Assembly: GCA_024643945.1 (NCBI GenBank)
Contig: JAHELX010000008.1
Coordinates: 1-34,072 of the forward strand
From: Anaerolineales bacterium
Lineage (GTDB): Bacteria > Chloroflexota > Anaerolineae > 4572-78 > NAK82
Length of the DNA stretch: 34,072 nucleotides
Direction of reading: 5' to 3'
The notes under the pieces are model-generated. The model was not told where the DNA came from, did no database searches, and saw nothing but the letters and a program-made list of their open reading frames with translations. The position numbers and the translations under genes were made by a program. Below, one piece after another: positions 1 to 7,447 of this stretch. Positions within the stretch are counted from its first letter, which is position 1, and each line of letters opens with the position of its first letter.

Positions 1-39
1 AGACGCTATGATTTTGAGGACTGAAGCGATCTCAGACAC
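1..39 (-). CDS. Possible start of a gene leaving the window (partial)
   Basis: On the minus strand a GTG at 39-37 opens a frame that stays open to the window edge (13 codons, MSEIASVLKIIAS). A GAAGGTG stretch lies about five bases upstream of the GTG, and an extended -10 element at 110-102 on the same strand would place a transcript start near 95. The fragment is far too short to recognise. The call rests only on the promoter, ribosome binding site and start being in order. Confidence 0.3.
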   Translation of the reverse strand, partial: MSEIASVLKIIAS

Positions 40-98
40 TAGAACACCTTCAACTATCCACGCACGAAATTCTCTCAAAAGTTGGCTAGCGTATATTG

Positions 99-114
99 TA
101 TATTATACCATAAT
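99..114 (-). promoter_or_regulatory. Extended -10 promoter reading leftwards
   Basis: The minus strand reads ATTATGGTATAATATA, with a perfect TATAAT (107-102) preceded by TGG, the extended -10 form. No good -35 hexamer is seen 17 bases upstream. The same 16 bases occur upstream of secA at 2042-2057. It would drive the gene leaving the window at 39. Confidence 0.45.
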
Positions 115-173
115 TTGGGTGCGGCAGCGCAGGCCAACATAGAGGCAAACCAGTTTGGTAATGTTGTCAGTAC

Positions 174-866
174 CTATGGAATTATGCCCGATATGGCGAA
201 AGCTCGCACCGGGAAAGCAGCCGCCCCTGCTACCTTAACCGGCACTGCTACAAAAGTGAACATTCCCCATAAAGAGGCTGACCGATCCTCCACCAAGCTG
301 TCGAGCCCGGCGAGATTTTCCACAATGAGAATCCCGGCTCTCAGCAGCAGGGTATGGGCAGGTCGGGTAGGATCTTGGGTGCTGTCAATAACCAACGTAT
401 CTATGCCCACCAACGCTGGACGCAACTCTCGCAGACGTTCGGCCATCCCACGCGACACAAAGGGATGGTGATAGTATGTCTCACCTCCCCAATGGTCGCT
501 CCAGCCGGTGCAGAGAAGCAAGGCCTTGCCCTCCACGTCAAGTCCATCCAGTGCATCGGCGGATAGTGGCGTGTCGGGCGCAGCCCGATGGCGAAGATCA
601 AGAGCCAAACCAGGCAACACAAGCTGCGCCAGATCCAATTGGCTGATGTCCGCGCCATCGGGATCGAAGTGATAAGGCGAGTCCAGGTAAGTGCCGATGC
701 TGGTAACGAAGCGCACCTCGGTCACCTCGCAGGTGGTCTCCTGGTAATGGCCTTGCGCTGCAGCATCGGCATGTGTCCACACCGCGCCGATATAAGGAGG
801 ATCGAAGCTGGGGAAGCGAGTCATACCAGGTTCAATTGTGTGACTCAGATCGAGAAAGGTGTGCAT
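174..866 (-). CDS. Cyclase-family (kynurenine formamidase-like) metal hydrolase
   Basis: A 230-residue protein of the cyclase superfamily (PF04199), whose members are metal-dependent hydrolases that open amide or lactone bonds, such as kynurenine formamidase and isatin hydrolase. The N-terminus (DLSHTIEPGM, then FPSFDPP) is typical, and length is normal. The metal motif, usually HxGTHxDxPxH, reads SIGTYLDSPYH at residues 56-66: Asp62 and His66 remain, but the two upstream histidines are Ser56 and Tyr60. The start has a GGAGTG sequence eight bases upstream. It lies 49 bases after the phosphoesterase stop on the same strand and may be cotranscribed. The family is clear; the substrate cannot be told, and the altered motif argues against assuming kynurenine formamidase activity. 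Confidence 0.85.
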   Translation of the reverse strand: MHTFLDLSHTIEPGMTRFPSFDPPYIGAVWTHADAAAQGHYQETTCEVTEVRFVTSIGTYLDSPYHFDPDGADISQLDLAQLVLPGLALDLRHRAAPDTPLSADALDGLDVEGKALLLCTGWSDHWGGETYYHHPFVSRGMAERLRELRPALVGIDTLVIDSTQDPTRPAHTLLLRAGILIVENLAGLDSLVEDRSASLWGMFTFVAVPVKVAGAAAFPVRAFAISGIIP

Positions 867-893
867 AAGGACACTCCATAAAGCATTCGCTTT

Positions 894-913
894 GCGTATA
901 ATTCGGGATACGC
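894..913. repeat. Perfect inverted repeat in the cyclase leader
   Basis: GCGTAT at 894-899 and ATACGC at 908-913 are exact complements around an 8-nt loop. A second small hairpin, AAAGC-ATTC-GCTTT, lies next to it at about 880-893. Both fall between the phosphoesterase stop and the cyclase start, and no T-run follows on the minus strand. They could be an operator or a weak intercistronic stem. Confidence 0.35.
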
Positions 914-915
914 AC

Positions 916-1923
916 TCAGTACACGTTTTCCAGGCCGGCTAATAAATCTTCAACTGCTTGAATAGGCTGGGCCGTATCAAAGATCAGATATTGGCCTGCT
1001 TCCCGGGGTCTTGCATGCCCAGCACTGGCCAGTCGCAAATGTCTTTGGGCGACAATTTTATGGCCTTTAGGAACGGTCATATGACCAGCAACCAAAACTT
1101 GCTGGGGGAAAAAATTCACCGATAGCTCTTTCAGCATCGTGTCCAGGAAGATAGCATAATCTGTTTGTCCGTATGCTTCTTCACACCTGGTGAAAAGTAC
1201 CGACCACAACAATTCGAACGAGGAAGTGGCTGTTGCCAGAAAACCTCGTAATAAATGATCGTAACGTGGATCGTCAGGGCCAGAGACAGCCAGATAATGT
1301 TTAGCAAGGTCGTCATAGGAACTTGCCAGGTTTAGTCTCGCGTACGCACGGCGCAAAGCAACCACGCCTTCCTCAGCCAATATCTTGTCAGCCGAGTTTA
1401 GCAAATCCTGATGACTCCAGTTGAAGATTTTCAACATATTTTTAGGGTTGGTCATAACCGTATCTGCTCCAGCGTGAGCCAAACTCACACCAGATCGCGT
1501 TCGTATGTAAAAAGGGAGCGAGTCGAAAAGGGTAATAACTTCGGCTCGACGCTGAGTGCGACTCAAGGCTGCCTCAAAGGCCGGCGTATAATCCTTTTTG
1601 CCCTTTGCCAGGCTAATATCGTAGATATGGGGCATTTCGTGGTTACCGCAGAGATATACGACACCCAAACCATAAGCACTCTGTAAAGCCAACACATCCA
1701 ATACTATCTCGACCGATTTGTCGGGCTCTGTGGTAGACTCACCATGTATCAAATCACCGGTAAAGATAAGCCAATCGACTTGCCCATTAGCGTGCAAGTC
1801 TACAAAGCGATCGCGGTAACGCTGGTATGCGTCCCAGTCACCATGCAAATCAGTCACGACCATAGCGATTCCAGATTCTAATGACCAGAGTCGTGGATAA
1901 GTCTTCATGAGGCCAACAGACAT
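916..1923 (-). CDS. Calcineurin-like metallophosphoesterase
   Basis: A 335-residue phosphoesterase of the calcineurin/PPP-like superfamily. Metal-site motifs are in order: VVTDLHGDW (Asp25, His27), TGDLIHGE (Asp57), LCGNHE (Asn94, His95), a later AHAGAD and VAGHMTVPKGH near the C-terminus, giving a two-metal site for phosphomonoester or phosphodiester hydrolysis. The frame stays open far upstream into the antisense of secA, but homology begins only around the ATG at 1923. That ATG has an AAAGGTGG sequence about six bases upstream and a good promoter just before it, so I start there. A second ATG five codons later is an alternative. The protein appears cytoplasmic; the substrate is unknown. 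Confidence 0.85.
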   Translation of the reverse strand: MSVGLMKTYPRLWSLESGIAMVVTDLHGDWDAYQRYRDRFVDLHANGQVDWLIFTGDLIHGESTTEPDKSVEIVLDVLALQSAYGLGVVYLCGNHEMPHIYDISLAKGKKDYTPAFEAALSRTQRRAEVITLFDSLPFYIRTRSGVSLAHAGADTVMTNPKNMLKIFNWSHQDLLNSADKILAEEGVVALRRAYARLNLASSYDDLAKHYLAVSGPDDPRYDHLLRGFLATATSSFELLWSVLFTRCEEAYGQTDYAIFLDTMLKELSVNFFPQQVLVAGHMTVPKGHKIVAQRHLRLASAGHARPREAGQYLIFDTAQPIQAVEDLLAGLENVY

Positions 1924-1958
1924 AAGGGACCACCTTTGGCATAGATGCAACCTCATGT

Positions 1959-1987
1959 ATAATACACGCCTTCGCACACGCGGCCAA
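1959..1987 (-). promoter_or_regulatory. Promoter of the phosphoesterase gene
   Basis: The minus strand carries TTGGCC (1987-1982), a 17-base spacer and TATTAT (1964-1959). Transcription would start near 1951, giving a leader of about 28 nt before the ATG at 1923. It is divergent from the secA promoter about 60 bases away. Confidence 0.5.
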
Positions 1988-2025
1988 ATGGTAGGCAGCA
2001 AGTAGCAAAACATAATAAGGTCTTC

Positions 2026-2054
2026 TTTTGGGTTAGCTAATATTATGGTATAAT
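2026..2054 (+). promoter_or_regulatory. Extended -10 promoter of secA
   Basis: TATAAT at 2049-2054 is preceded by TGG (extended -10). A weak -35, TTTTGG at 2026-2031, sits 17 bases upstream. The predicted start near 2061 leaves a leader of about 44 nt before secA. Confidence 0.5.
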
Positions 2055-2104
2055 ATATTTCAAATTTCAATTGACCTGATGGGCTGGGAGTCCCTGTTAA
2101 TGTT

Positions 2105-5100
2105 ATGTTTAGAAGTGTGTTAACTAAGGTACTGGGTGATCCGAATCTAAGAGTTATCAAAGGCCTAACACCGCTGGTCGAGGAAGTGAACGCCCTTGAA
2201 GCGGAGATGCAACATAAGAGCGACGGTGAATTGCGGGATATGATTGCCCGCTTCCGCGCCGACATCGCCGAGGAGACGGCTATGCTGCGCGGCGAGCTGA
2301 AGGACCGCCGTGCCGAGCGGGATGCAGCCAGTGGCGATGAGCGTCGTCGGCTGGAAATTGAAGTCGATCGGCTAGAAAAAGACATGACCAAGCTCGAGAC
2401 GAAGCTGATGGAAGAGATTATGCCCCAGGTCTTCGCTGCCGTACGCGAAGCGAGCGTTCGCACTACCGGCCTTCGTCACTATGACGTGCAAGTCGTGGGT
2501 GGGGCGGTGTTGCACCAGGGCAGTGTGGTCGAGATGCGCACCGGTGAAGGCAAAACATTGGCGGCCACGATGCCGGTAATGCTCAACGCACTGACTGGGC
2601 GAGGGGTGCACATCATCACCGTCAACGACTACCTGGCCAAGCGCGACGCCCAGTGGATGGGCCCCATCTACCACATGCTCGGACTGTCGGTAGGGGTTAT
2701 CCAGTCGGCGGGCGGCGGCCGGCCGGATGAAGCATCATATCAGTTTAACCCTGATTACCAGGCAGATGACGACCGTTACCTTTATCTGCAACCCATCACT
2801 CGTCGCCAGGCCTATTACTGCGACATCACTTACGGCACCAACAACGAATTCGGTTTCGACTACCTACGCGATAATATGGTCTATGCTCTGAGGGAGATGA
2901 CTCAGCGCGAGCTGCATTATGCCATCATCGATGAGGTAGACAACATCCTTATTGACGAGGCGCGTACTCCCCTCATCATCTCGGGACCGGCGGAGGAAAG
3001 CAGCGACCTGTATCGCGAATTCGCCAACGTAGTGCGCCAACTTAAGCCCAGTAGTCCCGGGAGCGTGGAGGCCAAAGAGCCTGACGGTGACTACGCCGTG
3101 GATGAGAAGGCTCGCGTTGTCACCCTCACTGAAGCGGGTGTGGAAAAGTTCGAGCGTATCCTGGGTATAGATAACCTGTACGGGCCGGACCATTGGCAGA
3201 AGACCCCTTATCTGGACAACGCCCTGCGTGCCCACGTACTCTATCATCGAGATCACGACTACATTGTCAAAGAGGGTCAGGTTATCATCGTTGACGAGTT
3301 CACAGGGCGACTGATGCAGGGCCGGCGCTACAGTGAAGGATTGCATCAAGCTATTGAGGCTAAAGAGGGGGTAGCGGTACAGCGTGAGAGTCTGACCCTG
3401 GCTACCATTACCTTCCAGAACTACTTCCGTATGTATAACAAGCTGGCAGGTATGACAGGTACCGCTGCCACCGAAGCCGAAGAGTTCGGCAAGATCTACG
3501 ATTTGGACGTAGTGGTGTTGCCCACAAACGTGGAATACCGGGCTATGGAGGGTGAACTACAAACAGTCGCCCGGCGCGAAGACGGGGTAGAAATCACCAC
3601 CTATGAGAACCCACAAACGAATGAACTTTATTGGAAACGCATTGACTATCCCGACCAGATCTACAAGAGTCCTCAGGCAAAGTTTATAGCAGTAGTCGAG
3701 GAAATTGCCGACGCGCACAACCAAGGTCGTCCTGTACTGGTAGGTACCGTCGCCATCGAAACGTCGGAATACCTGGCGAATCTGCTCAAGCGACGAGGCG
3801 TCCCCCATCAGGTACTGAACGCCAAGCAGCACGAGCGAGAGGCGCTCATTATTGTCCAGGCCGGCGTGCCTGGTGCGGTTACGATTGCTACGAATATGGC
3901 CGGCCGAGGTGTGGACATCTTGCTCGGCGGCAATCCAGAAGGCATGGCTCGCGACGAGCTTCGCAAAGAGGGGGTGGACCTTACCGAGATTCCCAGTCTG
4001 GCATGGAACGACGCCGTCGACATGCTGCGGCGTGGTCAAGACCCCACTCAAAAGTATCCCGACCGGTGGGCCGAGGTATTGGCCGAAAAGAATGGCCTAT
4101 GTGAGCAAAACAAAGCAAAGGTATTGGAGCTAGGCGGCTTGCACGTCATCGGCACCGAGCGCCACGAAGCACGCCGCATTGATAACCAGCTGCGTGGCCG
4201 CTCCGGCCGTCAAGGAGACCCCGGATCCAGCCGCTTCTACCTGTCACTACAAGACGACCTGATGCGTCGGTTCGGCGGACAGCGTGTGGCAAGTATTATG
4301 GAGAGCTTGGGCGTCGAGGACGACATCCCTATCGAAGCCGGCCTGGTTAGCAAATCTGTCGAAAGTGCCCAGACCCGGGTCGAAGGCTACAACTTTGACA
4401 TCCGTAAGCACTTGTTAGAATACGACGATGTGGTCAACCAGCAGCGCGAAGTGATCTATGCTCAGCGCCGCCGCATCCTCTCCAGTCCCAACCTGCGCGG
4501 TACCATTCTGGCCATGGTGACAGAGGAGCTCCAGCGTCTGGTCGCGGTTGCTACTTCTTTCGAAGATCCCGATGAGTGGGACTTTGTAACACTACACAAC
4601 GCCGGTCGCGCTATTCTACCGCTGCCAGCCACAACCACCGCCAGCCGCTGGCGCGGGATGGACCCAGACCAGATTGAAGAAGAATTAATCACACTGGCCG
4701 AGCGTTTGTATGACGAAAAGGAACGGACTCTGGGCCCCGATTTGATGCGCCAGCTTGAGCGGGCTGTGATGCTCCGCGTAGTGGATACGCTGTGGGTACG
4801 GCACCTCACTGACCTGGACATGCTACGTGAAGGGATCGGCCTACGAGCATTTGGCCAGCAAGACCCATTGGTCGCCTTTAAACGCGAGGGGCATGATATG
4901 TACGATCAACTGCTGGGAGCCATCCAGCACGACATCGTGCATACTGTCTATCACGCCCAGGTGATGGCTATGCCTCAGCCCCGACAGATGCGGGCAGTGC
5001 ATCCCAGCAGCGGCGGCGACGGCGACACGCGCAAACCGGTCCGGAGCGAGAAGCACCCGGGTCGCAATGACCCATGTTGGTGCGGCAGCGGCAAAAAGTA

Positions 5101-5218
5101 TAAGCATTGTCACATGCGACAAGATATGGCTGCTAGACAGCCAGTGGGGGCCAACGCAGCCCCTCAGGCAGCCAGTGACAAGCCGCCTGTCAAATCTCGC
5201 CGACCGAGGCGACTCTAA
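2105..5218 (+). CDS. secA: Preprotein translocase ATPase SecA
   Basis: SecA is the ATP-driven motor that pushes unfolded preproteins through SecYEG. The product is 1037 residues, longer than the roughly 900 of E. coli SecA. Walker A reads RTGEGKT near residue 144, and the DEAD-like Walker B follows (IIDEVDNILIDEART). The preprotein cross-linking region contains VDEFTGRLMQGRRYSEG. NBD2 contains TNMAGRGVDILLGGNPEG and GRSGRQGDPG. A cysteine-rich SEC-C zinc motif (CWCGSGKKYKHCH, around residue 990) lies near the C-terminus. A charged coiled-coil stretch of about 45 residues (around 45-95) is inserted between the N-terminal helix and the usual EIMPQVFAAVREA block, and accounts for part of the extra length. 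The gene stands alone behind its own promoter. Confidence 0.98.
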   Translation: MFRSVLTKVLGDPNLRVIKGLTPLVEEVNALEAEMQHKSDGELRDMIARFRADIAEETAMLRGELKDRRAERDAASGDERRRLEIEVDRLEKDMTKLETKLMEEIMPQVFAAVREASVRTTGLRHYDVQVVGGAVLHQGSVVEMRTGEGKTLAATMPVMLNALTGRGVHIITVNDYLAKRDAQWMGPIYHMLGLSVGVIQSAGGGRPDEASYQFNPDYQADDDRYLYLQPITRRQAYYCDITYGTNNEFGFDYLRDNMVYALREMTQRELHYAIIDEVDNILIDEARTPLIISGPAEESSDLYREFANVVRQLKPSSPGSVEAKEPDGDYAVDEKARVVTLTEAGVEKFERILGIDNLYGPDHWQKTPYLDNALRAHVLYHRDHDYIVKEGQVIIVDEFTGRLMQGRRYSEGLHQAIEAKEGVAVQRESLTLATITFQNYFRMYNKLAGMTGTAATEAEEFGKIYDLDVVVLPTNVEYRAMEGELQTVARREDGVEITTYENPQTNELYWKRIDYPDQIYKSPQAKFIAVVEEIADAHNQGRPVLVGTVAIETSEYLANLLKRRGVPHQVLNAKQHEREALIIVQAGVPGAVTIATNMAGRGVDILLGGNPEGMARDELRKEGVDLTEIPSLAWNDAVDMLRRGQDPTQKYPDRWAEVLAEKNGLCEQNKAKVLELGGLHVIGTERHEARRIDNQLRGRSGRQGDPGSSRFYLSLQDDLMRRFGGQRVASIMESLGVEDDIPIEAGLVSKSVESAQTRVEGYNFDIRKHLLEYDDVVNQQREVIYAQRRRILSSPNLRGTILAMVTEELQRLVAVATSFEDPDEWDFVTLHNAGRAILPLPATTTASRWRGMDPDQIEEELITLAERLYDEKERTLGPDLMRQLERAVMLRVVDTLWVRHLTDLDMLREGIGLRAFGQQDPLVAFKREGHDMYDQLLGAIQHDIVHTVYHAQVMAMPQPRQMRAVHPSSGGDGDTRKPVRSEKHPGRNDPCWCGSGKKYKHCHMRQDMAARQPVGANAAPQAASDKPPVKSRRPRRL

Positions 5219-5237
5219 ACCGTTGATTTTTTCAGCC

Positions 5238-5243
5238 TATAAT
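5238..5243 (+). promoter_or_regulatory. Possible -10 box after secA
   Basis: A perfect TATAAT lies 20 bases after the secA stop and about 90 bases before the next gene. No convincing -35 is seen at the right distance, so this is a weak promoter call for the regulator gene at 5335. Confidence 0.3.
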
Positions 5244-5307
5244 GATACAATAACCAGGCTTGATCATCACGCCCTATGGTGAGCCCAAGTATCTATAAGA
5301 TGCATAT

Positions 5308-5324
5308 CCTCCTCAGAAAGGAGG
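5308..5324 (+). promoter_or_regulatory. Hairpin masking a Shine-Dalgarno sequence
   Basis: CCTCCT (5308-5313) and AGGAGG (5319-5324) form a perfect 6-bp stem with a 5-nt loop. AGGAGG is the ribosome binding site for the TTG start at 5335 (10-base spacing). The upstream arm is identical to the anti-Shine-Dalgarno of 16S rRNA, so translation may need melting of this stem. Confidence 0.5.
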
Positions 5325-5334
5325 CAAGGTAAAA

Positions 5335-5712
5335 TTGGTCACAAATGGGGATGACTTCACTGCCCGCCTGATGAACGACATGGATCCCGAACTGCTAGAC
5401 TTTGTCAAGACCAAGGTAAACTCGTTCATAAAGTGGGACCTGGTTCGCTTTTTTCATGAAAACCCAAACACGGCTGATACGGTAGAGAACATCGCCAAGT
5501 ACGCGGGCCGAAACGCCGCTGCCGTCAAGCCAGAGCTGGAAGATATGGTGGAAAGTGGCGTGATGGAGACGCGAGAAGTAGAAGGGATTTCCATCTTCTC
5601 CCTCGCCAAGAATGAAGATATGCGCGAGCTGGTGGATCGGTTTATTTTAGCCTGTGAAGATCGCCACTTCCGTGTCAAGGCGGTCTACCACATCATCCGC
5701 GGGATGCGCTAA
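5335..5712 (+). CDS. Small winged-helix-like regulator
   Basis: A 125-residue acidic protein. Residues about 25-90 have the order of a winged helix-turn-helix: a helix (FIKWDLVRFFHENP), a scaffold and recognition-like segment (TVENIAKYAGRNAAAVKPELEDMVESG) and a beta-wing (VMETREVEGISIFSLA), then a C-terminal helix. The fold looks like ArsR/MarR-type DNA-binding domains, but the family is not certain. The start is TTG, chosen because AGGAGG lies ten bases upstream and no in-frame ATG precedes MNDMD. The gene sits 226 bases before the KaiC-like gene, which it may regulate or partner. Its ribosome binding site lies in a perfect hairpin. Confidence 0.7.
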   Translation: MVTNGDDFTARLMNDMDPELLDFVKTKVNSFIKWDLVRFFHENPNTADTVENIAKYAGRNAAAVKPELEDMVESGVMETREVEGISIFSLAKNEDMRELVDRFILACEDRHFRVKAVYHIIRGMR

Positions 5713-5938
5713 CTTGGCAATCTTATGGAGGGTTAGACGTCGAACCAAAAGCTTGTTTCAAAATAGGGCGGCATTCCTATGCCATCCGGCAGCCTACCGC
5801 TGCAGAGCTATCAGGGCGATTGTGAGGCTAGACACTAGTTTGAACGGCAATACCAATCCCCAAAGGGGGCTTATATGCGGGCGGCTGACCGGGCTTGATC
5901 TTAATAAAAAGCAAACACTGTAACCGGGAGGTCAATGA

Positions 5939-6700
5939 ATGGAGCAGGTGAAGACCGGCATCAAAGGCCTGGATGAAATGCTATTTGGTGGATTCTTGCC
6001 TCAAACCGCCAACCTGGTTGAGGGAGCGCCCGGTACTGGCAAAACCACCATCGGCATGCAATTCATTTACAACGGCATTACACAATTCGACGAGCCCGGA
6101 TTGATTATCACCTTTGAGGAGTTTCCCCAGCAGTATTATCACGATGCTGCGGCATTTGGCTGGGATTTTGAACAGCTAGAGAAGGATGGTAAGCTCAGAG
6201 TCATTATGACAAGCCCTGAGGTCACCCGGCTTGATGTGGAAAGTGTGGGCGGTATGATCGAGACGGCCGTGACAGAAATGGGAGCGCGTCGACTGCTCGT
6301 CGACAGCATAACTCATTTTGAACGACTCACCCAAGACCCTGTCGAACTACGTTCCCTGGAATACAGTTTTATTAACGCTCTGAAACGAGAAGGACTTACC
6401 TCACTACTGACTCGTGAAAGCCCAACTCTGCTCGGCGAAGCACCCGAAGGAGACAGCGACATCGCTTTTGTAGTTGATTCCTATCTACTGTTGCGATATG
6501 TAGAAATCGAAAGCACGATTCGCAAAGCATTATTAGTGCTCAAAATGCGTGGCAGTGATCACGCAAAAGACATCCGTCAGTTTGAAATAACTGATCATGG
6601 CGTCGAAGTTCGGTCGAAGTTTGAAGGCCGCGAGGGCATAATGAGTGGTAGCCCACGTCGCATGGCCGACTCTTTCGTGGAAGCTTTCGTCAAGCGATAG
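5939..6700 (+). CDS. KaiC/RAD55-like single-domain ATPase
   Basis: A 253-residue RecA-fold ATPase of the KaiC/RAD55 family. The N-terminus TGIKGLDEMLFGGF is the family hallmark. Walker A is GAPGTGKT (residues 29-36), the catalytic glutamate pair is in TFEEFP (about 58-62), and Walker B is LLVDS (about 118-122). It has one KaiC domain, unlike the duplicated clock protein KaiC, and no DNA-binding extension. Such proteins usually act as ATP-dependent signalling or assembly switches rather than recombinases. GGGAGGT lies six bases before the ATG. It is flanked by a winged-helix-like protein, two small membrane proteins and a giant histidine kinase, all co-directional, so a sensory role is likely. 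No kaiA or kaiB is present. Confidence 0.85.
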   Translation: MEQVKTGIKGLDEMLFGGFLPQTANLVEGAPGTGKTTIGMQFIYNGITQFDEPGLIITFEEFPQQYYHDAAAFGWDFEQLEKDGKLRVIMTSPEVTRLDVESVGGMIETAVTEMGARRLLVDSITHFERLTQDPVELRSLEYSFINALKREGLTSLLTRESPTLLGEAPEGDSDIAFVVDSYLLLRYVEIESTIRKALLVLKMRGSDHAKDIRQFEITDHGVEVRSKFEGREGIMSGSPRRMADSFVEAFVKR

Positions 6701-6809
6701 GCGAGAGCTAGGGAAATGAGGTCCTGACGGCAGAAACCGAGCTCACGAAGTGAAGCCATATCATAGCACCAACCATGGGACTGGCGAGTAGAATCGCATC
6801 TTTATCGTT

Positions 6810-7109
6810 ATGATCAATCCACCATCGCTCCTTAGCAATATTTTGACCCTTTATACCTGGGGGGGCATTGCAGTTCTTCTCTTTTTTCTTTTTGCAATTG
6901 CACGCTTTTTCGAACGCAAGTCATCACGCAAGTCATTTTACCCCCTCTTTTTGTTGCCAGTTGTGTTCTTCGTGGGTAGTGCCTTGCGCTATTTTGTCGT
7001 CGGCGATTTTGTAGGTGACCCATGGGGCGATGTAGCCCGCGTCATCGGTGGCGCATTGGTTTGTGGTCTAGGCTACTTCCTGCTGAATCTCATGACCGGA
7101 GGCCGCTAG
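6810..7109 (+). CDS. Small membrane protein, three predicted helices
   Basis: A 99-residue hydrophobic protein of no family I recognise. Predicted membrane segments are about residues 12-31 (YTWGGIAVLLFFLFAIARFF), 43-62 (YPLFLLPVVFFVGSALRYFV) and 76-96 (VARVIGGALVCGLGYFLLNL), with a basic loop ERKSSRKS after the first. No clear ribosome binding site is seen before the ATG. Its stop overlaps the start of the next membrane protein (TAGTG), so the two are probably translationally coupled and may act as a pair. Confidence 0.7.
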   Translation: MINPPSLLSNILTLYTWGGIAVLLFFLFAIARFFERKSSRKSFYPLFLLPVVFFVGSALRYFVVGDFVGDPWGDVARVIGGALVCGLGYFLLNLMTGGR

Positions 7110-7447
7110 TGGCCGCGTTCTTCACTCTTCTGAGCCCCTTGGGCACTATTGCCATCATATTTTTATTCTTCATCTTGGCCCGGCTCAGCGAAAAATTGGG
7201 CGCAGTAACCCGCATGCCTCCATATTATCGCTGGTTCTGGGTAGGGATTGGATTCCTGGGGATTGCACTCATTTCACAATTCCTACGGATCACTGTGTCA
7301 CTTACAGGGCAGACCAGCTATCGGTGGTTGAATAGCTCTCTTTTCTACCTGGTCACGTATTACCTTCCAATGGCTGTCGGCGTCACTATCGGATTGGCTA
7401 TAACGTGGCGTTACTGGAGCTGGCTGCTAACCGAGCGGGATGGATGA
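7109..7447 (+). CDS. Small membrane protein coupled to the histidine kinase
   Basis: A 112-residue protein starting with GTG at 7109, chosen over the longer frame because GGAGG lies six bases upstream and the GTG overlaps the previous stop. Predicted membrane segments are residues about 6-24 (LLSPLGTIAIIFLFFILA), 44-64 (WFWVGIGFLGIALISQFL) and 83-104 (SSLFYLVTYYLPMAVGVTIGLA). Topology resembles that of the preceding gene, suggesting an old duplication, although sequence similarity is low. Its 3' end overlaps the start of the 1500-residue kinase by eight bases. It could be the membrane partner of that otherwise soluble kinase (inference). Confidence 0.7.
   Translation: MAAFFTLLSPLGTIAIIFLFFILARLSEKLGAVTRMPPYYRWFWVGIGFLGIALISQFLRITVSLTGQTSYRWLNSSLFYLVTYYLPMAVGVTIGLAITWRYWSWLLTERDG

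Noticed and set aside
82..471. A 129-codon plus-strand frame
   Set aside because: It lies mostly antisense to the cyclase gene, has no ribosome binding site and no family features.
1924..2463. Upstream extension of the phosphoesterase frame, antisense to the start of secA
   Set aside because: The added 180 residues are Ser/Arg-rich antisense of secA, cover both divergent promoters, and have no homology; the ATG at 1923 has its own ribosome binding site.
5939..6700. A circadian clock KaiC
   Set aside because: Only one KaiC domain, no autophosphorylation-type second domain, and no kaiA or kaiB nearby.
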